Positions 1 to 8,231 are shown, counted from the first letter of the stretch. The stretch is 18,001 bases of DNA from JAIBBG01 sp043748015 (GCA_043748015.1 JAYTOA010000100.1:1-18001), one strand, 5' to 3'. Numbers and translations: made by a program. Notes: generated by a model not told the origin, from the letters alone.

Positions 1-522
1 AGTTTATGGTTTAGGAAATACAGCTACTACAACAATTTTCCTGAATCAGTCACGACAATCCCTGCAAGACATTTTTTACTTGATTCTAAATCTATGCCAG
101 ATGGTGGATTTGTATTTTGTGGGTACATTGACCAACAAGACTCGGACCCCAACCCGCACTTGCTGACCCCATGGCTTTTCAAAGTGGATTCACTCGGTTG
201 CCTTGAACCTGGATGCCAAGCTGTTGGCGTTTCTGAAATTATAGTTGGCCTCCAAAACACGATGAGTTTATATCCGAATCCAACAAATGCATCGGCAAAA
301 ATCGCTTTCAATTTCCCTTCGGATTATGCGCCACCAATGGAAAATGAATTGGTTGTTATTGATATGACTGGAATAGAAGTTATTCGTCAAAAGGTTCTCT
401 CTTTCGGGCAATCAATTAATATAATTGAAATGGATGTTTCAAAACTTGCAATTGGAATATATACGGTGCATTGGGTGAGTGGGAATGCATGGATGGATAG
501 TGTGAAATTGGTGAAGGAATAA
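1..522 (+). CDS. 3' end of a T9SS-secreted protein (C-terminal sorting domain)
   Basis: The reading frame is open from base 1 and ends at TAA 520-522, so this is the last 173 residues of a gene that starts outside the window. The first ~75 residues contain a DGGFVFCGY stretch and a PWLFKVDSLGC segment, a style common in beta-rich or propeller-like secreted proteins of Bacteroidota. The last ~85 residues look like a type A T9SS sorting domain: a YPNPTN motif at residues 91-96 (nt 271-288), a VIDMTG strand, a DVSKLAIGIYTV segment and a final VKLVKE. In this family the domain directs transfer across the outer membrane and is cleaved by the sortase PorU, leaving the protein on the surface or released. 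The function of the mature part cannot be told. The sorting-domain call is strong. Confidence 0.88.
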   Translation, partial: SLWFRKYSYYNNFPESVTTIPARHFLLDSKSMPDGGFVFCGYIDQQDSDPNPHLLTPWLFKVDSLGCLEPGCQAVGVSEIIVGLQNTMSLYPNPTNASAKIAFNFPSDYAPPMENELVVIDMTGIEVIRQKVLSFGQSINIIEMDVSKLAIGIYTVHWVSGNAWMDSVKLVKE

Positions 523-922
523 CTCCTAATAAGGCATCTCATAAACACCCCTTCGTTCAAGTGGTGATTCGGTGGTTTATTGAAGATTTGTCCTTGAAAT
601 AAATCAAGAGGCAAATTTGAGGTCAGTGCAAAAGGTCGCCGTATGGCTTTGGCCGCAGACCTAAATATTTTTATAGGTGACATTGTAGGTTGAGAAGTTG
701 ATGGTGTTTGTCTCTGAATAAAATGCGGACAACAACAAACAAAATCCGAACGACCCTCTCCACTTCAACGGTTTGACCTCTGAATGAAGTGCGTACAACA
801 ACAAATCAAACACCAACGAACCAAACCATTTCTATGGTGTTGCCTCTGATTGAAGCGCGGATAGCAACAAACAAACCCCAACTAAATGATCAACCTATGC
901 ATCGTTGTTGCAATTCTCCTTC
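523..922. other. Non-coding gap between two convergent genes
   Basis: No convincing gene is present in these 400 bases. Two imperfect inverted repeats lie just after the upstream gene: ATAAACACC at 541-549 against GGTGGTTTAT at 571-580 with one bulged base, and AGGTC-GCC at 633-640 against GGC-N4-GACCT at 651-662 followed by an AT-rich stretch. The second is a weak candidate terminator for the secreted-protein gene. The rest is occupied by the tandem repeats listed separately. Confidence 0.6.
703..900. repeat. Three degenerate 66-bp tandem repeats
   Basis: The core CTCTGA(A/T)T(G/A)AA occurs at 712, 778 and 844, a spacing of exactly 66 bp each time. Each core continues into TGCGGACAACAACAAACA or a close variant. 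Units 1 and 2 match at 25 of 30 core positions and units 2 and 3 at 23 of 30. The less similar tails of units 1 and 2 still align without gaps. Each unit can form a short stem around its core, for example TGTTTGT (705-711) with ACAAACA (735-741). All three frames of the + strand are interrupted in unit 1, so this is probably not a coding repeat. Confidence 0.75.
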
Positions 923-3202
923 TCACTTCCCTACCGAAACAGTTTTCTTCTCGCCACTTCTAGTTGTGTACGTGATTTTTGTCTCTTCAATATTTGAACC
1001 GGGTGAAACTTCGCACTTGCCTCCATTGTAATCTGTCAGTACGACTTCGGTGCTGTAGCGCACGTCGCCTGTACGTTTCAGAAATTCCATTTTTCCAGTA
1101 GGACTCACCGTCATCAGATAATCGTCGCCGCCAATTTTGAAATCATCAATCCAGGTAATGATGCCATTGCCTTTGTATTTCCAACCTTCGGTTTTTGTTC
1201 CATCCACTGAATAGTTGTTGATCCAATCATCGCCGGCACAAAAAAGCAATCGGTATTTTTTGTTGTTGTCGTAATCCGCAATATGCAACGGTGAAGTAAT
1301 CGGAGGTTTTGGAAGTATCGGAAATCCTTTCAATTCGTTGCCGTTTCTGTCCATGATGTGCAATCCTTTCTGCGTCGTGAAAGCAATCTGCAACTTGCCA
1401 TTTTTCAAAGCGTCGATTTGAACTACATCACCGAGAATTTCACTTTCCAATGGTTTGCACCAAAGCATTTCGCCGCTTTTTGCTATCAAACAAATTTCAA
1501 GTTTCTCATTTTGTAATACTTGCTCTTTTTCCTTCGTGCTGTGATTGATTACCGTCCACGGACCGCGCAATGTATTCCCAACTTCAACAGGTTTCGGCTC
1601 AGGTTTTTCTTCAACGGTTGCTGTCGTTGTTTCTGAGAATTTATTTACATAAGGAATATCCACCGAAACAAGAAACTTATTGTCCTTCATCGATTCAATG
1701 CGTGTGGAAACGTATTCGAATCCTCCGAGCATATTGATGAGAAGAGTTGGCAATGGTGAAGTGTAATAGGCACTTTGATAAATGTAACGTCCGGTATTGT
1801 TGCTAACGTGTGAATTTGCTTGCTGGAATTTTTCATTTTGTCCCAACGTATTCGCCACATTTATTACCTGCTGCAGATCACTTCGTTTGCCGGCCACAAA
1901 AACAAATTCGTTTACCTGTGCTATGAAGTTAGCTTCTACAAGTATAGATTGTTGCTGATTGCGCTCGAATAGTTGTGGATATAGCAATTGATAGATGGCA
2001 TCTGTAGTGATACTTTGTTCTTTCAATACCGGTCGGATTTTTTCAATTACATCTATGCTGTCTTGCATACCGAAGAAGGCGACGGAAACTGTTGCGCTAT
2101 CGTTCAATGCTATCACCGCATTGCCCCATTCACCTGAACGCCATGAAAGCAATGCGTCGTTGAGATCGCATTGACAACTATCACCGAAGTCTTGCCATGC
2201 ACGGCTCCAATAATTTCCCGCGTTGGTTCCTGCATGAAATTCATTTTGAATGCGCCATCCACTTTCAAGATCAGGATAAAGAAGTACGTCGAGTATAGCA
2301 GTGTTGGAAGGAAGCGCATCCTGAATTTTCATTTTTCTGCCTTCACCGGTTACACCAAAGGAATGATGAAGTGTTGGATCAAGAGTACAATATCCACTGA
2401 GCGTTGCAACATCCGATCCTGCAACGTTTTTGTTTTTCGTAAACGTTGGATCCAATTGCATCCAGTTCACTTCGTTTATCTTGAAATAGAAATGCAACGG
2501 AACATCTGCGCTAACGAGTTCTTTGATGACCGCGAAATTTTCATCGCGTTGTATCACTTCTTTTTTCTCACTGCGAATGATCACGTCTTCTATCAGTGAT
2601 CCAGATCTTGTAATGATGAGACAATCATTCACTTCTGCATAACTCCATTGGCCAAATTGACGAATTTTTACTCCTTTGAAATCACGCTCTCCGGCGTGTG
2701 GCATCCATGCTGACATAAGTTTTTGTGCCTCACCGGAAGTTGATCCTATCCGCAATCCTATGACACAAATCCACGCATCGGCGCGACCTTGTTCCATACA
2801 CGACAAGTAGACTGAACTGTGACTTAGCGCTGTTTGCCAGTCCACGGATTTTGTGCGAAGCGAATCGATAGAATTCAATATTGCCGGCCATTCTCCCGCC
2901 GGGTTAAAGGAAATTCTTGCAAGTTCATTTTTATATTCTGCGGCCGTTTCAAGAAATGATCTGTAATGGGAAAAAGTGTCGAAGTTTTTGACCTCGAGCA
3001 CGCTGGCTACATTTCCTGGAATAGCACTCAGCGGATTTGCGTATCCTTTTTCTTCACCGGAAAAATTGATGTACACATAAATGATAACGGCGAGTCCCGC
3101 TATGATCAACCCGATCTGAATGATTTTTTTATACAATGAATTGGTTTTACTGCTTGTAGCGAAAATAATTGTCTGGTCAGGCGTGGTGCGATCCTGAAGC
3201 AC
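923..3202 (-). CDS. Membrane-anchored protein with predicted C-terminal beta-propeller, function unknown
   Basis: The product has 759 residues. A short basic cytoplasmic N-terminus is followed by one membrane segment at about residues 26-47. A long extracytoplasmic region runs to about 530. Then comes a Glu/Pro/Lys linker (about 531-540) and a Gly/Asp-rich repeat region to the end. That last part has beta-propeller-like strands such as GLHIMDRNGNELKGFP and LHIADYDNN. I recognise no catalytic motif. The start is GTG at 3202: a TGA lies directly upstream in frame (3205-3203), so no upstream start is possible, and no in-frame ATG precedes the membrane segment. An out-of-frame ATG at 3206 overlaps it and would give only nine residues. 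A GGTG-type weak ribosome-binding site lies about 11 bases upstream. The gene is divergent from the GT87 gene, 77 bp away. A role in the envelope is inferred from topology only. Confidence 0.82.
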   Translation of the reverse strand: MLQDRTTPDQTIIFATSSKTNSLYKKIIQIGLIIAGLAVIIYVYINFSGEEKGYANPLSAIPGNVASVLEVKNFDTFSHYRSFLETAAEYKNELARISFNPAGEWPAILNSIDSLRTKSVDWQTALSHSSVYLSCMEQGRADAWICVIGLRIGSTSGEAQKLMSAWMPHAGERDFKGVKIRQFGQWSYAEVNDCLIITRSGSLIEDVIIRSEKKEVIQRDENFAVIKELVSADVPLHFYFKINEVNWMQLDPTFTKNKNVAGSDVATLSGYCTLDPTLHHSFGVTGEGRKMKIQDALPSNTAILDVLLYPDLESGWRIQNEFHAGTNAGNYWSRAWQDFGDSCQCDLNDALLSWRSGEWGNAVIALNDSATVSVAFFGMQDSIDVIEKIRPVLKEQSITTDAIYQLLYPQLFERNQQQSILVEANFIAQVNEFVFVAGKRSDLQQVINVANTLGQNEKFQQANSHVSNNTGRYIYQSAYYTSPLPTLLINMLGGFEYVSTRIESMKDNKFLVSVDIPYVNKFSETTTATVEEKPEPKPVEVGNTLRGPWTVINHSTKEKEQVLQNEKLEICLIAKSGEMLWCKPLESEILGDVVQIDALKNGKLQIAFTTQKGLHIMDRNGNELKGFPILPKPPITSPLHIADYDNNKKYRLLFCAGDDWINNYSVDGTKTEGWKYKGNGIITWIDDFKIGGDDYLMTVSPTGKMEFLKRTGDVRYSTEVVLTDYNGGKCEVSPGSNIEETKITYTTRSGEKKTVSVGK

Positions 3203-3210
3203 TCATCTTT

Positions 3211-3234
3211 GAACACCTTAGTGTTCAACTGAAC
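3211..3234. promoter_or_regulatory. Overlapping palindromes between divergent genes
   Basis: GAACAC-CTTA-GTGTTC (3211-3226) is a perfect 6-bp inverted repeat. Its right half also pairs with the next bases as GTTC-AACT-GAAC (3223-3234), giving a GAAC/GTTC/GAAC array. The site sits in the 77-bp gap between the 3202 (-) and 3280 (+) gene starts, inside the leader of the minus-strand gene. It could be an operator or two alternative RNA hairpins. No matching regulator was identified, and no consensus promoter was seen in this gap. Confidence 0.4.
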
Positions 3235-3279
3235 TTGGAAATGAAGTGAGGAGAATAGAGTAGTATTAGATTCGCAATT

Positions 3280-4551
3280 ATGAATCGCTCATTTGCCGGT
3301 GTTCTTCACGATGCTTGGTCCAGAAAATGGGTGCGATTGCTTTTTGCTGTTGTCGTGATTGTTTTCATGCATATCGAATCACTTTCATCGAGAAATGATT
3401 TTGATATTTTTTTGGCCGCAGCGGTCGATCTGTTCAATGGCGTCAACATTTACACTCAGACATATTTCGACGGATATCATTACTACTACAGTGTTTTCTT
3501 CGCTATTTTGATAAGGCCGCTTGCAGAGCTTTCCTCTAGTGAATCAAAGTTTTTGTGGATCGCGTTGAACGTGATCTTATTAATGCGAATCTGGAAAATT
3601 TGTTATCACTTTTTATGGAAGGAGGAATGGAAACCCGAGTTGAAAACACTTTTGGGATTTCTTCTCTTCATTTTATGCCTGCGCTTTCTGCGTGACAATC
3701 TTCACCTCTGTCAAATGACAATCGTGATGCTTTATCTCTCGCTGGAATCTGTCTATTGCATATTCAACAAGAAAGCACTTGTTGGTGCTTTGCTACTTGC
3801 ACTTGCTATCAACATCAAACTTTTGCCAATCGTTTTGATTCCTTATTTTTTATATCGTCGTGAATGGAAAACAGTTTTCTATGCCATGGCTGGATTGTTT
3901 GTCCTTTACGAATTGCCTTCTCTTTGGATAGGTGTCGAGCACAATCATTTTCTCTTGGGTGAATGGTTTAATCTCATCAATCCTATGCAGCAAAGGCATT
4001 TATTGGATATTGAAGAAACAAGTTTTCACGGACTTACTACTCTGTTGGCAACACTTTTTATAAAGGATCTGAATGAATTGCACGGTCTTCACATCCAACG
4101 AAACGTGGGTAATCTTTCGTTAGAGCAATTGTTTTTACTCATCAATATTGTGAGGCTGTTGCTTGTGGGATTCACGCTTTGGTTTTTGCGCACCTGGCCA
4201 TTCAAATCTTTTCCATCAAAAGAGAAAACCTGGTGGGAGATAAGTTATTTACTGCTTGTTGTACCATTGATTTTTCCGCATCAACAACACTATGCTTTTC
4301 TAATGTGTCTTCCGGCATTGGCCTGGATGATTCTCTGGATGCTTCGTGAGAATGCTGAAGGAAAAAAGCATCGGAGGATGATGCTTTTCATGGTCTTCGT
4401 TTTTCTAGCCTTCAATTTGAATTTGTTGTTTGGCGCATACACTGCGTACTACAATCATTTTAAGATCGTCACTTATGGCGCTCTTTTTCTCATGGTTTTG
4501 CTCGCCTTTGCAAAACCAAAGGAAGACGTCAAAGGAAGTCCTACGCTTTAG
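3280..4551 (+). CDS. GT87-like (DUF2029) polytopic glycosyltransferase
   Basis: The product has 423 residues and is strongly hydrophobic, with about ten predicted membrane segments. It carries features typical of the GT87/DUF2029 family of polyprenyl-phosphate-sugar-dependent glycosyltransferases (GT-C fold). The first extracytoplasmic loop has an acidic NDFDIFLAAA motif (residues 39-48), then an NIYTQ segment and a Tyr-rich YHYYYSVFFAILIRPLAEL stretch. A later membrane helix has the family-like NIKLLPIVLIPYFLYRREWK (178-197). Family members transfer mannose or another sugar from a lipid carrier on the outer face of the inner membrane. Donor and acceptor cannot be told here. The ATG at 3280 fits, as it precedes a basic segment and the first membrane helix. 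The gene looks monocistronic; the next gene downstream is a pseudogene. Confidence 0.78.
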   Translation: MNRSFAGVLHDAWSRKWVRLLFAVVVIVFMHIESLSSRNDFDIFLAAAVDLFNGVNIYTQTYFDGYHYYYSVFFAILIRPLAELSSSESKFLWIALNVILLMRIWKICYHFLWKEEWKPELKTLLGFLLFILCLRFLRDNLHLCQMTIVMLYLSLESVYCIFNKKALVGALLLALAINIKLLPIVLIPYFLYRREWKTVFYAMAGLFVLYELPSLWIGVEHNHFLLGEWFNLINPMQQRHLLDIEETSFHGLTTLLATLFIKDLNELHGLHIQRNVGNLSLEQLFLLINIVRLLLVGFTLWFLRTWPFKSFPSKEKTWWEISYLLLVVPLIFPHQQHYAFLMCLPALAWMILWMLRENAEGKKHRRMMLFMVFVFLAFNLNLLFGAYTAYYNHFKIVTYGALFLMVLLAFAKPKEDVKGSPTL

Positions 4552-4709
4552 CCGCTTCCATCAGAAGTTATTTATCCGGAATTTTTCGCATTTTCTTACT
4601 TCCTGTGTACTTCGTGTAACGCCTGTTTGGGATATTTCGGAGAATTTTTATTACCTCCCGACTGAACCACGCCCTTTCTTTTTTGATTAACGAATAACAC
4701 AAATAAATA

Positions 4710-5328
4710 ATGCAAAATGAAAAGTCTTCTTACCTCTTGCTCGCAGTTTTTGTGAATATTCAAATGCAAGCCCGGGCAGTTGTCGATATCATCGTCAACA
4801 GTCCTGATCAAACAACTTTGGAAACTGCATTGATTGCTGCTGGTCTTGCTGATGACTTAAGCGGTGCCGATCCATTCACGGTTTTCACTCCGTCAGATGC
4901 GGCTTTCGTTACTTAGCCTACATCAGTTTTGAATCAATTATTGGCTGTTACAACAGGGCAATTGGCTCAAATATTATTATATCACCGAGTAGTGGCAAAT
5001 GCTCTTGTTACTGATTTGCAAAACGGTCAATCTATTTCAACGATGCAGGGTGAAAACATCATTGTAACGATTACGGTCAATGGTGTGATAATCAAAAATG
5101 CATTGGTGAATGTTGCTGATATTATCGCTGAGAATTTGGATGCGCGAAAAAACTAATCATTGAAGCAATTTGAAATTAAATAGCATGACTGGAACCGCTG
5201 TGAAGTCAGGTTCATTCACTCAAATCAGCAATAGCATTGATGTAAACGAGTTGCCGGCTGGTTGCTATCAGATTCGATTTATATCAAGTTCAAATGATTC
5301 AAGCATTGTCTCTTTCATAAGGAGATAA
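4710..5328 (+). pseudogene. Decayed fasciclin (FAS1) domain protein with T9SS sorting-domain tail
   Basis: The fragments together resemble a secreted FAS1-domain adhesion-type protein. A signal-peptide-like start MKSLLT is readable from ATG 4717 in one frame, but the rest of the hydrophobic segment (LLLAVFVNIQMQA) and the whole FAS1 part are in the frame of ATG 4710, so one base seems lost near 4729-4736. The FAS1 part reads VVDIIVNSPDQTTLETAL and DPFTVFTPSDAAF, then hits an in-frame TAG at 4914-4916. It resumes in the same frame with PTSVLNQLLAVTTGQLAQILLYH and continues to NALVNVADIIAENLDA before a TAA at about 5154. The expected end of the FAS1 domain is missing. From about 5164 a different frame encodes a sorting-domain tail (LKLNSMTGTAVKSG to SIVSFIRR, stop 5326-5328). 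Three independent lesions make a working gene unlikely. Sequencing error could explain single ones, not all. Confidence 0.85.
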
Positions 5329-5351
5329 TAGTGGTATGGTGGTTAGAAGTG

Positions 5352-5383
5352 AGAAGAGGCTGCCCTTATGGGTGGCCTCTTCT
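5352..5383. terminator. Strong intrinsic terminator hairpin, probably bidirectional
   Basis: AGAAGAGGC (5352-5360) pairs with GCCTCTTCT (5375-5383). The inner bases TGCCC (5361-5365) and GGGTG (5370-5374) extend the stem through G-T wobbles to a TTAT loop, giving about 14 pairs. T-rich sequence follows on the plus side to 5400. It lies between the fasciclin pseudogene and the end of the convergent PAP2 gene, so it can serve both. Confidence 0.8.
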
Positions 5384-5399
5384 ATTTATCACTTTGTTT

Positions 5400-6014
5400 T
5401 TAATAAAAATCAAGAATGACTTTTCCTGAAGTTTTTTTCTGAAGACATTCATTTAAGTAATTACAAAGAATGGCTGAGCCACTTCCGATAATCATTCCTC
5501 CCAACACATCACTTGGATAGTGAACACCGAGATCAATGCGCGAATACGCAACTGCTGAGGCCCATAAATAAGAAGGCACGATGACATACCATCTAGGGAA
5601 TGCAATACTCAGCGAAGTGGCGTTGGAAAATGCAACGGATGTATGTCCGGATGGAAACGAAGGACTTCCCGCGTTGGTTTCTTTTTGAATGTCGGGATAG
5701 GTGACAAATGGTCGATCACGGTTCACTATATATTTTGTGGATGTGGCTAAAATAGATGCAGTCATCAAGCTCGCACCTATATAGAGACCTTTGGTTTTTA
5801 GCTCGGGATTTTTTTGAATCAAACCGATTCCATAGATGATGACCGGCGCTCCAAAACTCACAGGTGACGCAGTGTTGGTGATGAATCGAAATGTTGGATC
5901 TAATTGCGTATTGCGATGCAAATTGATGCTGCGCAGTAGTTCGATATCTATGTTTTGACAGTAAGAAGAGTTTGAAAAATTGATCAATAACAAAACCAGT
6001 ATCGATCGCTTCAT
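5400..6014 (-). CDS. PAP2-family membrane phosphatase
   Basis: The product has 204 residues and carries all three signatures of the type 2 phosphatidic acid phosphatase superfamily: K94-x6-R101-P102, P121-S-G-H124, and S158-R159-x5-H165-x3-D169. In this family H165 is the nucleophile, activated by the Asp, and H124 protonates the leaving group. Hydrophobic segments around 52-68, 77-95, 143-160 and 170-187 agree with the usual membrane bundle. The N-terminus (MKRSILVLLLINFSNSSYCQ) looks like a signal peptide. ATG 6014 was chosen because it starts this signal; the longer frame would use a TTG at 6044 with an unlikely leader. Likely substrates are lipid phosphates or undecaprenyl diphosphate, but family members vary and the substrate is not visible. 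The helicase gene upstream ends 37 bp away on the same strand, so the two may be cotranscribed. Confidence 0.9.
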   Translation of the reverse strand: MKRSILVLLLINFSNSSYCQNIDIELLRSINLHRNTQLDPTFRFITNTASPVSFGAPVIIYGIGLIQKNPELKTKGLYIGASLMTASILATSTKYIVNRDRPFVTYPDIQKETNAGSPSFPSGHTSVAFSNATSLSIAFPRWYVIVPSYLWASAVAYSRIDLGVHYPSDVLGGMIIGSGSAILCNYLNECLQKKTSGKVILDFY

Positions 6015-6051
6015 TCTCAAGAGTATTTTTGGAAATTGGAACAACAGAATT

Positions 6052-7392
6052 TCAACTTTTCTTTTTCCTGTTGTGTGTTGTTCCGTAACTCTTGCCGTAT
6101 TTCAATTTCTTCTTGTCTATGTGCGTGACTTTGATCGGAACTTTTTTGTTCTTCTCTTTTTTCTCGTGAAATGAATCTCCTTTCTCAGGATCTTTTTTGC
6201 GCCTCACTTCAATGAATTTCATCCCCGGCGTCAATTCTTCTTCAGGTGTGAGCACGTTGGAAATTTCCACTTCCTCGGGCATTTCTGCCATGGGAATTTT
6301 CATCCCCATCAACGCTTCTATTTTCTCCTGATCTTCTTTTTCAGATGGCGCAATCATCGTGATGGCCTTGCCTTTTTTCTCTGCTCGTCCTGTGCGACCA
6401 ATTCTGTGCATGTAGTTTTCCGGAACTTCCGGAACATCCATGTTGATGACATGTGTGATCTCCGTTACATCAAGTCCACGCGCTATGAGATCACTCGCGA
6501 TCAAAATGCGGCATGCACCGCGCTCAAATTCTTCAACAGTTTTGAGTCGCTTATTTTGCGTTTTGTTGGAGTGAATAACCGCCAGTTGCTCGGGAAATGC
6601 GTATTCCAGTTTTGCATTCAAGTTGTCGGCCATGCGCTTGCTTCCCGCGAATACCAGCACTTTCGTCATGCTCTCATCCGTCGACAACAAGTGTTCAAGG
6701 AAGTTGATCTTCGTATTGAGATTCTGAACATCGTATGCCACTTGTTCGATATTCGTGAGTGGTGTACCTGAAATTTCTACTTCAATTCTCACAGGAATAT
6801 TCGAACTGTTTTCAATCAACAGATCAATATCCGAATTGATCGTCGCAGAAAACATCAACGTTTGTCTGCGCACCGGCAAGAGATCGAGCAAGGTTGTCAG
6901 CTGTGTGCGGAATCCGAGATTCAACATTTCATCCACTTCATCGATCACCAGTTTCTTGATGTGCGATGCGGTAATGGTGCCGTGCAACATCAGATCGAGC
7001 AATCTTCCCGGTGTTGCAACTACGACATCCACGCCTTGTGATATAGCTAAAATCTGTGTTTTAATATTGGTGCCGCCATAAGCTCCTGCCGCTTTCAAAC
7101 TCGTGTACTTCGCTATTTTTTCAAACTCATCCACCACCTGCACTACCAATTCTCGCGTTGGCACCAGCACCAAAATCTCGGTTGTTTTTTTCTTCGAAAA
7201 TTTCCATTGTTGAATCAATGGAATGAGGTAGGCGAATGTTTTTCCTGTTCCGGTTTGGGCAATTCCCAACACATCTTTTCCTGCAAGAACTGGCGCAAAT
7301 GCCTTCTCCTGAATAACTGTGGCTTCACTGAAACCCATGTCGTCCAAGGCGTTCAGCAATGATGCATTGATATTGAGATTTTTGAAAGTCAT
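6052..7392 (-). CDS. DEAD-box ATP-dependent RNA helicase (RhlE-like)
   Basis: The product has 446 residues. It shows the ordered DEAD-box motifs: Q motif around F3 and Q28 (TVIQEKAF), Walker A AQTGTGKT (45-52), PTRELV (78-83), GG, TPGRLLDL, motif II as DEVD (151-154), SAT (182-184), LVFAGSKRMAD, ASDLIARGLDV and HRIGRTGRAEKKG. A Lys/Arg-rich tail of about 50 residues follows, a usual RNA-binding extension. Motif II reads DEVD rather than DEAD; the two acidic residues needed for Mg-ATP are kept and such variants occur in this family. It should unwind RNA in ribosome assembly, RNA decay or cold adaptation. ATG 7392 begins the typical MTFKNLNIN N-terminus; the TTG at 7428 would add an unneeded leader. 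The upstream 200-bp divergent gap shows no consensus promoter I trust. Confidence 0.95.
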   Translation of the reverse strand: MTFKNLNINASLLNALDDMGFSEATVIQEKAFAPVLAGKDVLGIAQTGTGKTFAYLIPLIQQWKFSKKKTTEILVLVPTRELVVQVVDEFEKIAKYTSLKAAGAYGGTNIKTQILAISQGVDVVVATPGRLLDLMLHGTITASHIKKLVIDEVDEMLNLGFRTQLTTLLDLLPVRRQTLMFSATINSDIDLLIENSSNIPVRIEVEISGTPLTNIEQVAYDVQNLNTKINFLEHLLSTDESMTKVLVFAGSKRMADNLNAKLEYAFPEQLAVIHSNKTQNKRLKTVEEFERGACRILIASDLIARGLDVTEITHVINMDVPEVPENYMHRIGRTGRAEKKGKAITMIAPSEKEDQEKIEALMGMKIPMAEMPEEVEISNVLTPEEELTPGMKFIEVRRKKDPEKGDSFHEKKEKNKKVPIKVTHIDKKKLKYGKSYGTTHNRKKKS

Positions 7393-7592
7393 GATTTTTA
7401 TTCGGCTCTTCAATTGGTTTTCAATCAAAAATTACCGGCGACCAAGTTACGATTGGTAAAGTTTTTTGAGCTATTCGAACGTTTTGCGATCCATGAATTA
7501 CCATAAACTTTCTTCAATAGCCGTAAATTGAATTTTGGCGTTTTGTCTTTAATAGAATCAAACCGGTTGAATTATTCTCTTAAATTTAGTCT

Positions 7593-8231
7593 ATGAAAAC
7601 CTTGCTATTTACGCTGCTCGTAATATGTTCGTCTTACATATTCGGGCAACAGAAATCTCTATTGCGCACTGATGGAATTTACATCTACGACAATGGACTC
7701 GACGTCATTAGCGGAGTTGCCAATTCGACTGAATTGTCATGTGCCCAATATGTGAAGGTTGCAAGAGGCACGGTGACGACCGGCGAACCTTGCGGACAAG
7801 GTGATGTTGTTCCTATCGATATGACATCAAATATCTTCCTGGCTTGCCTGACTTTTTTTTCGGATAGTACAGGAATTGCTCTCAACATCGGCGCATGTCG
7901 GGATGAACAAAACATTCGAGAAAAAGCACTTCTTTCTTTAACGCGACAAGCGACGAATTATAAATATCAACCGTATATAGACACGCGAATCAAACAGATG
8001 ATTCTGCAAAAAGATTCTACTATTGCTTTTGGTAATTTACCATTGAATATTTTCTCAGAACAATACTCCGGGCGAGCATTTGGTAATTCCTTAATTCTGG
8101 AAATGAGAAGAAATGTTCCTTGGTGCGATCAAGTTTATATCACCACAAGAGAGTATGTCTTCTATTCATATCATGATATTTTCAATTGCGATTGGGTCTA
8201 CAAAAAACCCGAACAATCAAATAAGCCTTGA
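7593..8231 (+). CDS. Secreted protein of unknown function
   Basis: The product has 212 residues and was not recognised. Residues 1-19 (MKTLLFTLLVICSSYIFGQ) form a clear signal peptide with a Gln after the cleavage region, as is common in Bacteroidota. The mature part has six Cys residues (in ELSCAQY, GEPCGQG, FLACLTF, GACRDEQ, PWCDQVY and FNCDWVY), which could form disulphides in the periplasm. It has no sorting domain, no lipobox and no membrane helix after the signal. A near-consensus -7 element (TAAATTTA, 7581-7588) lies only four bases before the ATG, without a matching -33 element. The gene stands alone: divergent from the helicase and convergent with the acyl-CoA dehydrogenase. It is probably real, because the signal peptide and the full-length frame agree. 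Confidence 0.75.
   Translation: MKTLLFTLLVICSSYIFGQQKSLLRTDGIYIYDNGLDVISGVANSTELSCAQYVKVARGTVTTGEPCGQGDVVPIDMTSNIFLACLTFFSDSTGIALNIGACRDEQNIREKALLSLTRQATNYKYQPYIDTRIKQMILQKDSTIAFGNLPLNIFSEQYSGRAFGNSLILEMRRNVPWCDQVYITTREYVFYSYHDIFNCDWVYKKPEQSNKP

Noticed and set aside
789..1031. 80-codon plus-strand frame across the repeats
   Set aside because: It overlaps the end of the 923-3202 gene, has no recognisable content, and its start lies inside the diverged tandem repeats, where unit 1 is interrupted in all frames.
4710..5156. Fasciclin gene expressed by reading through the TAG at 4914
   Set aside because: Read-through could explain the stop alone, but not the frame slip in the signal peptide or the lost segment before the sorting-domain tail.
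6151..7392. DEVD in place of DEAD as a sign of an inactive helicase
   Set aside because: The Asp-Glu pair and all other motifs are intact, and variants at the third and fourth positions are common in active helicases.
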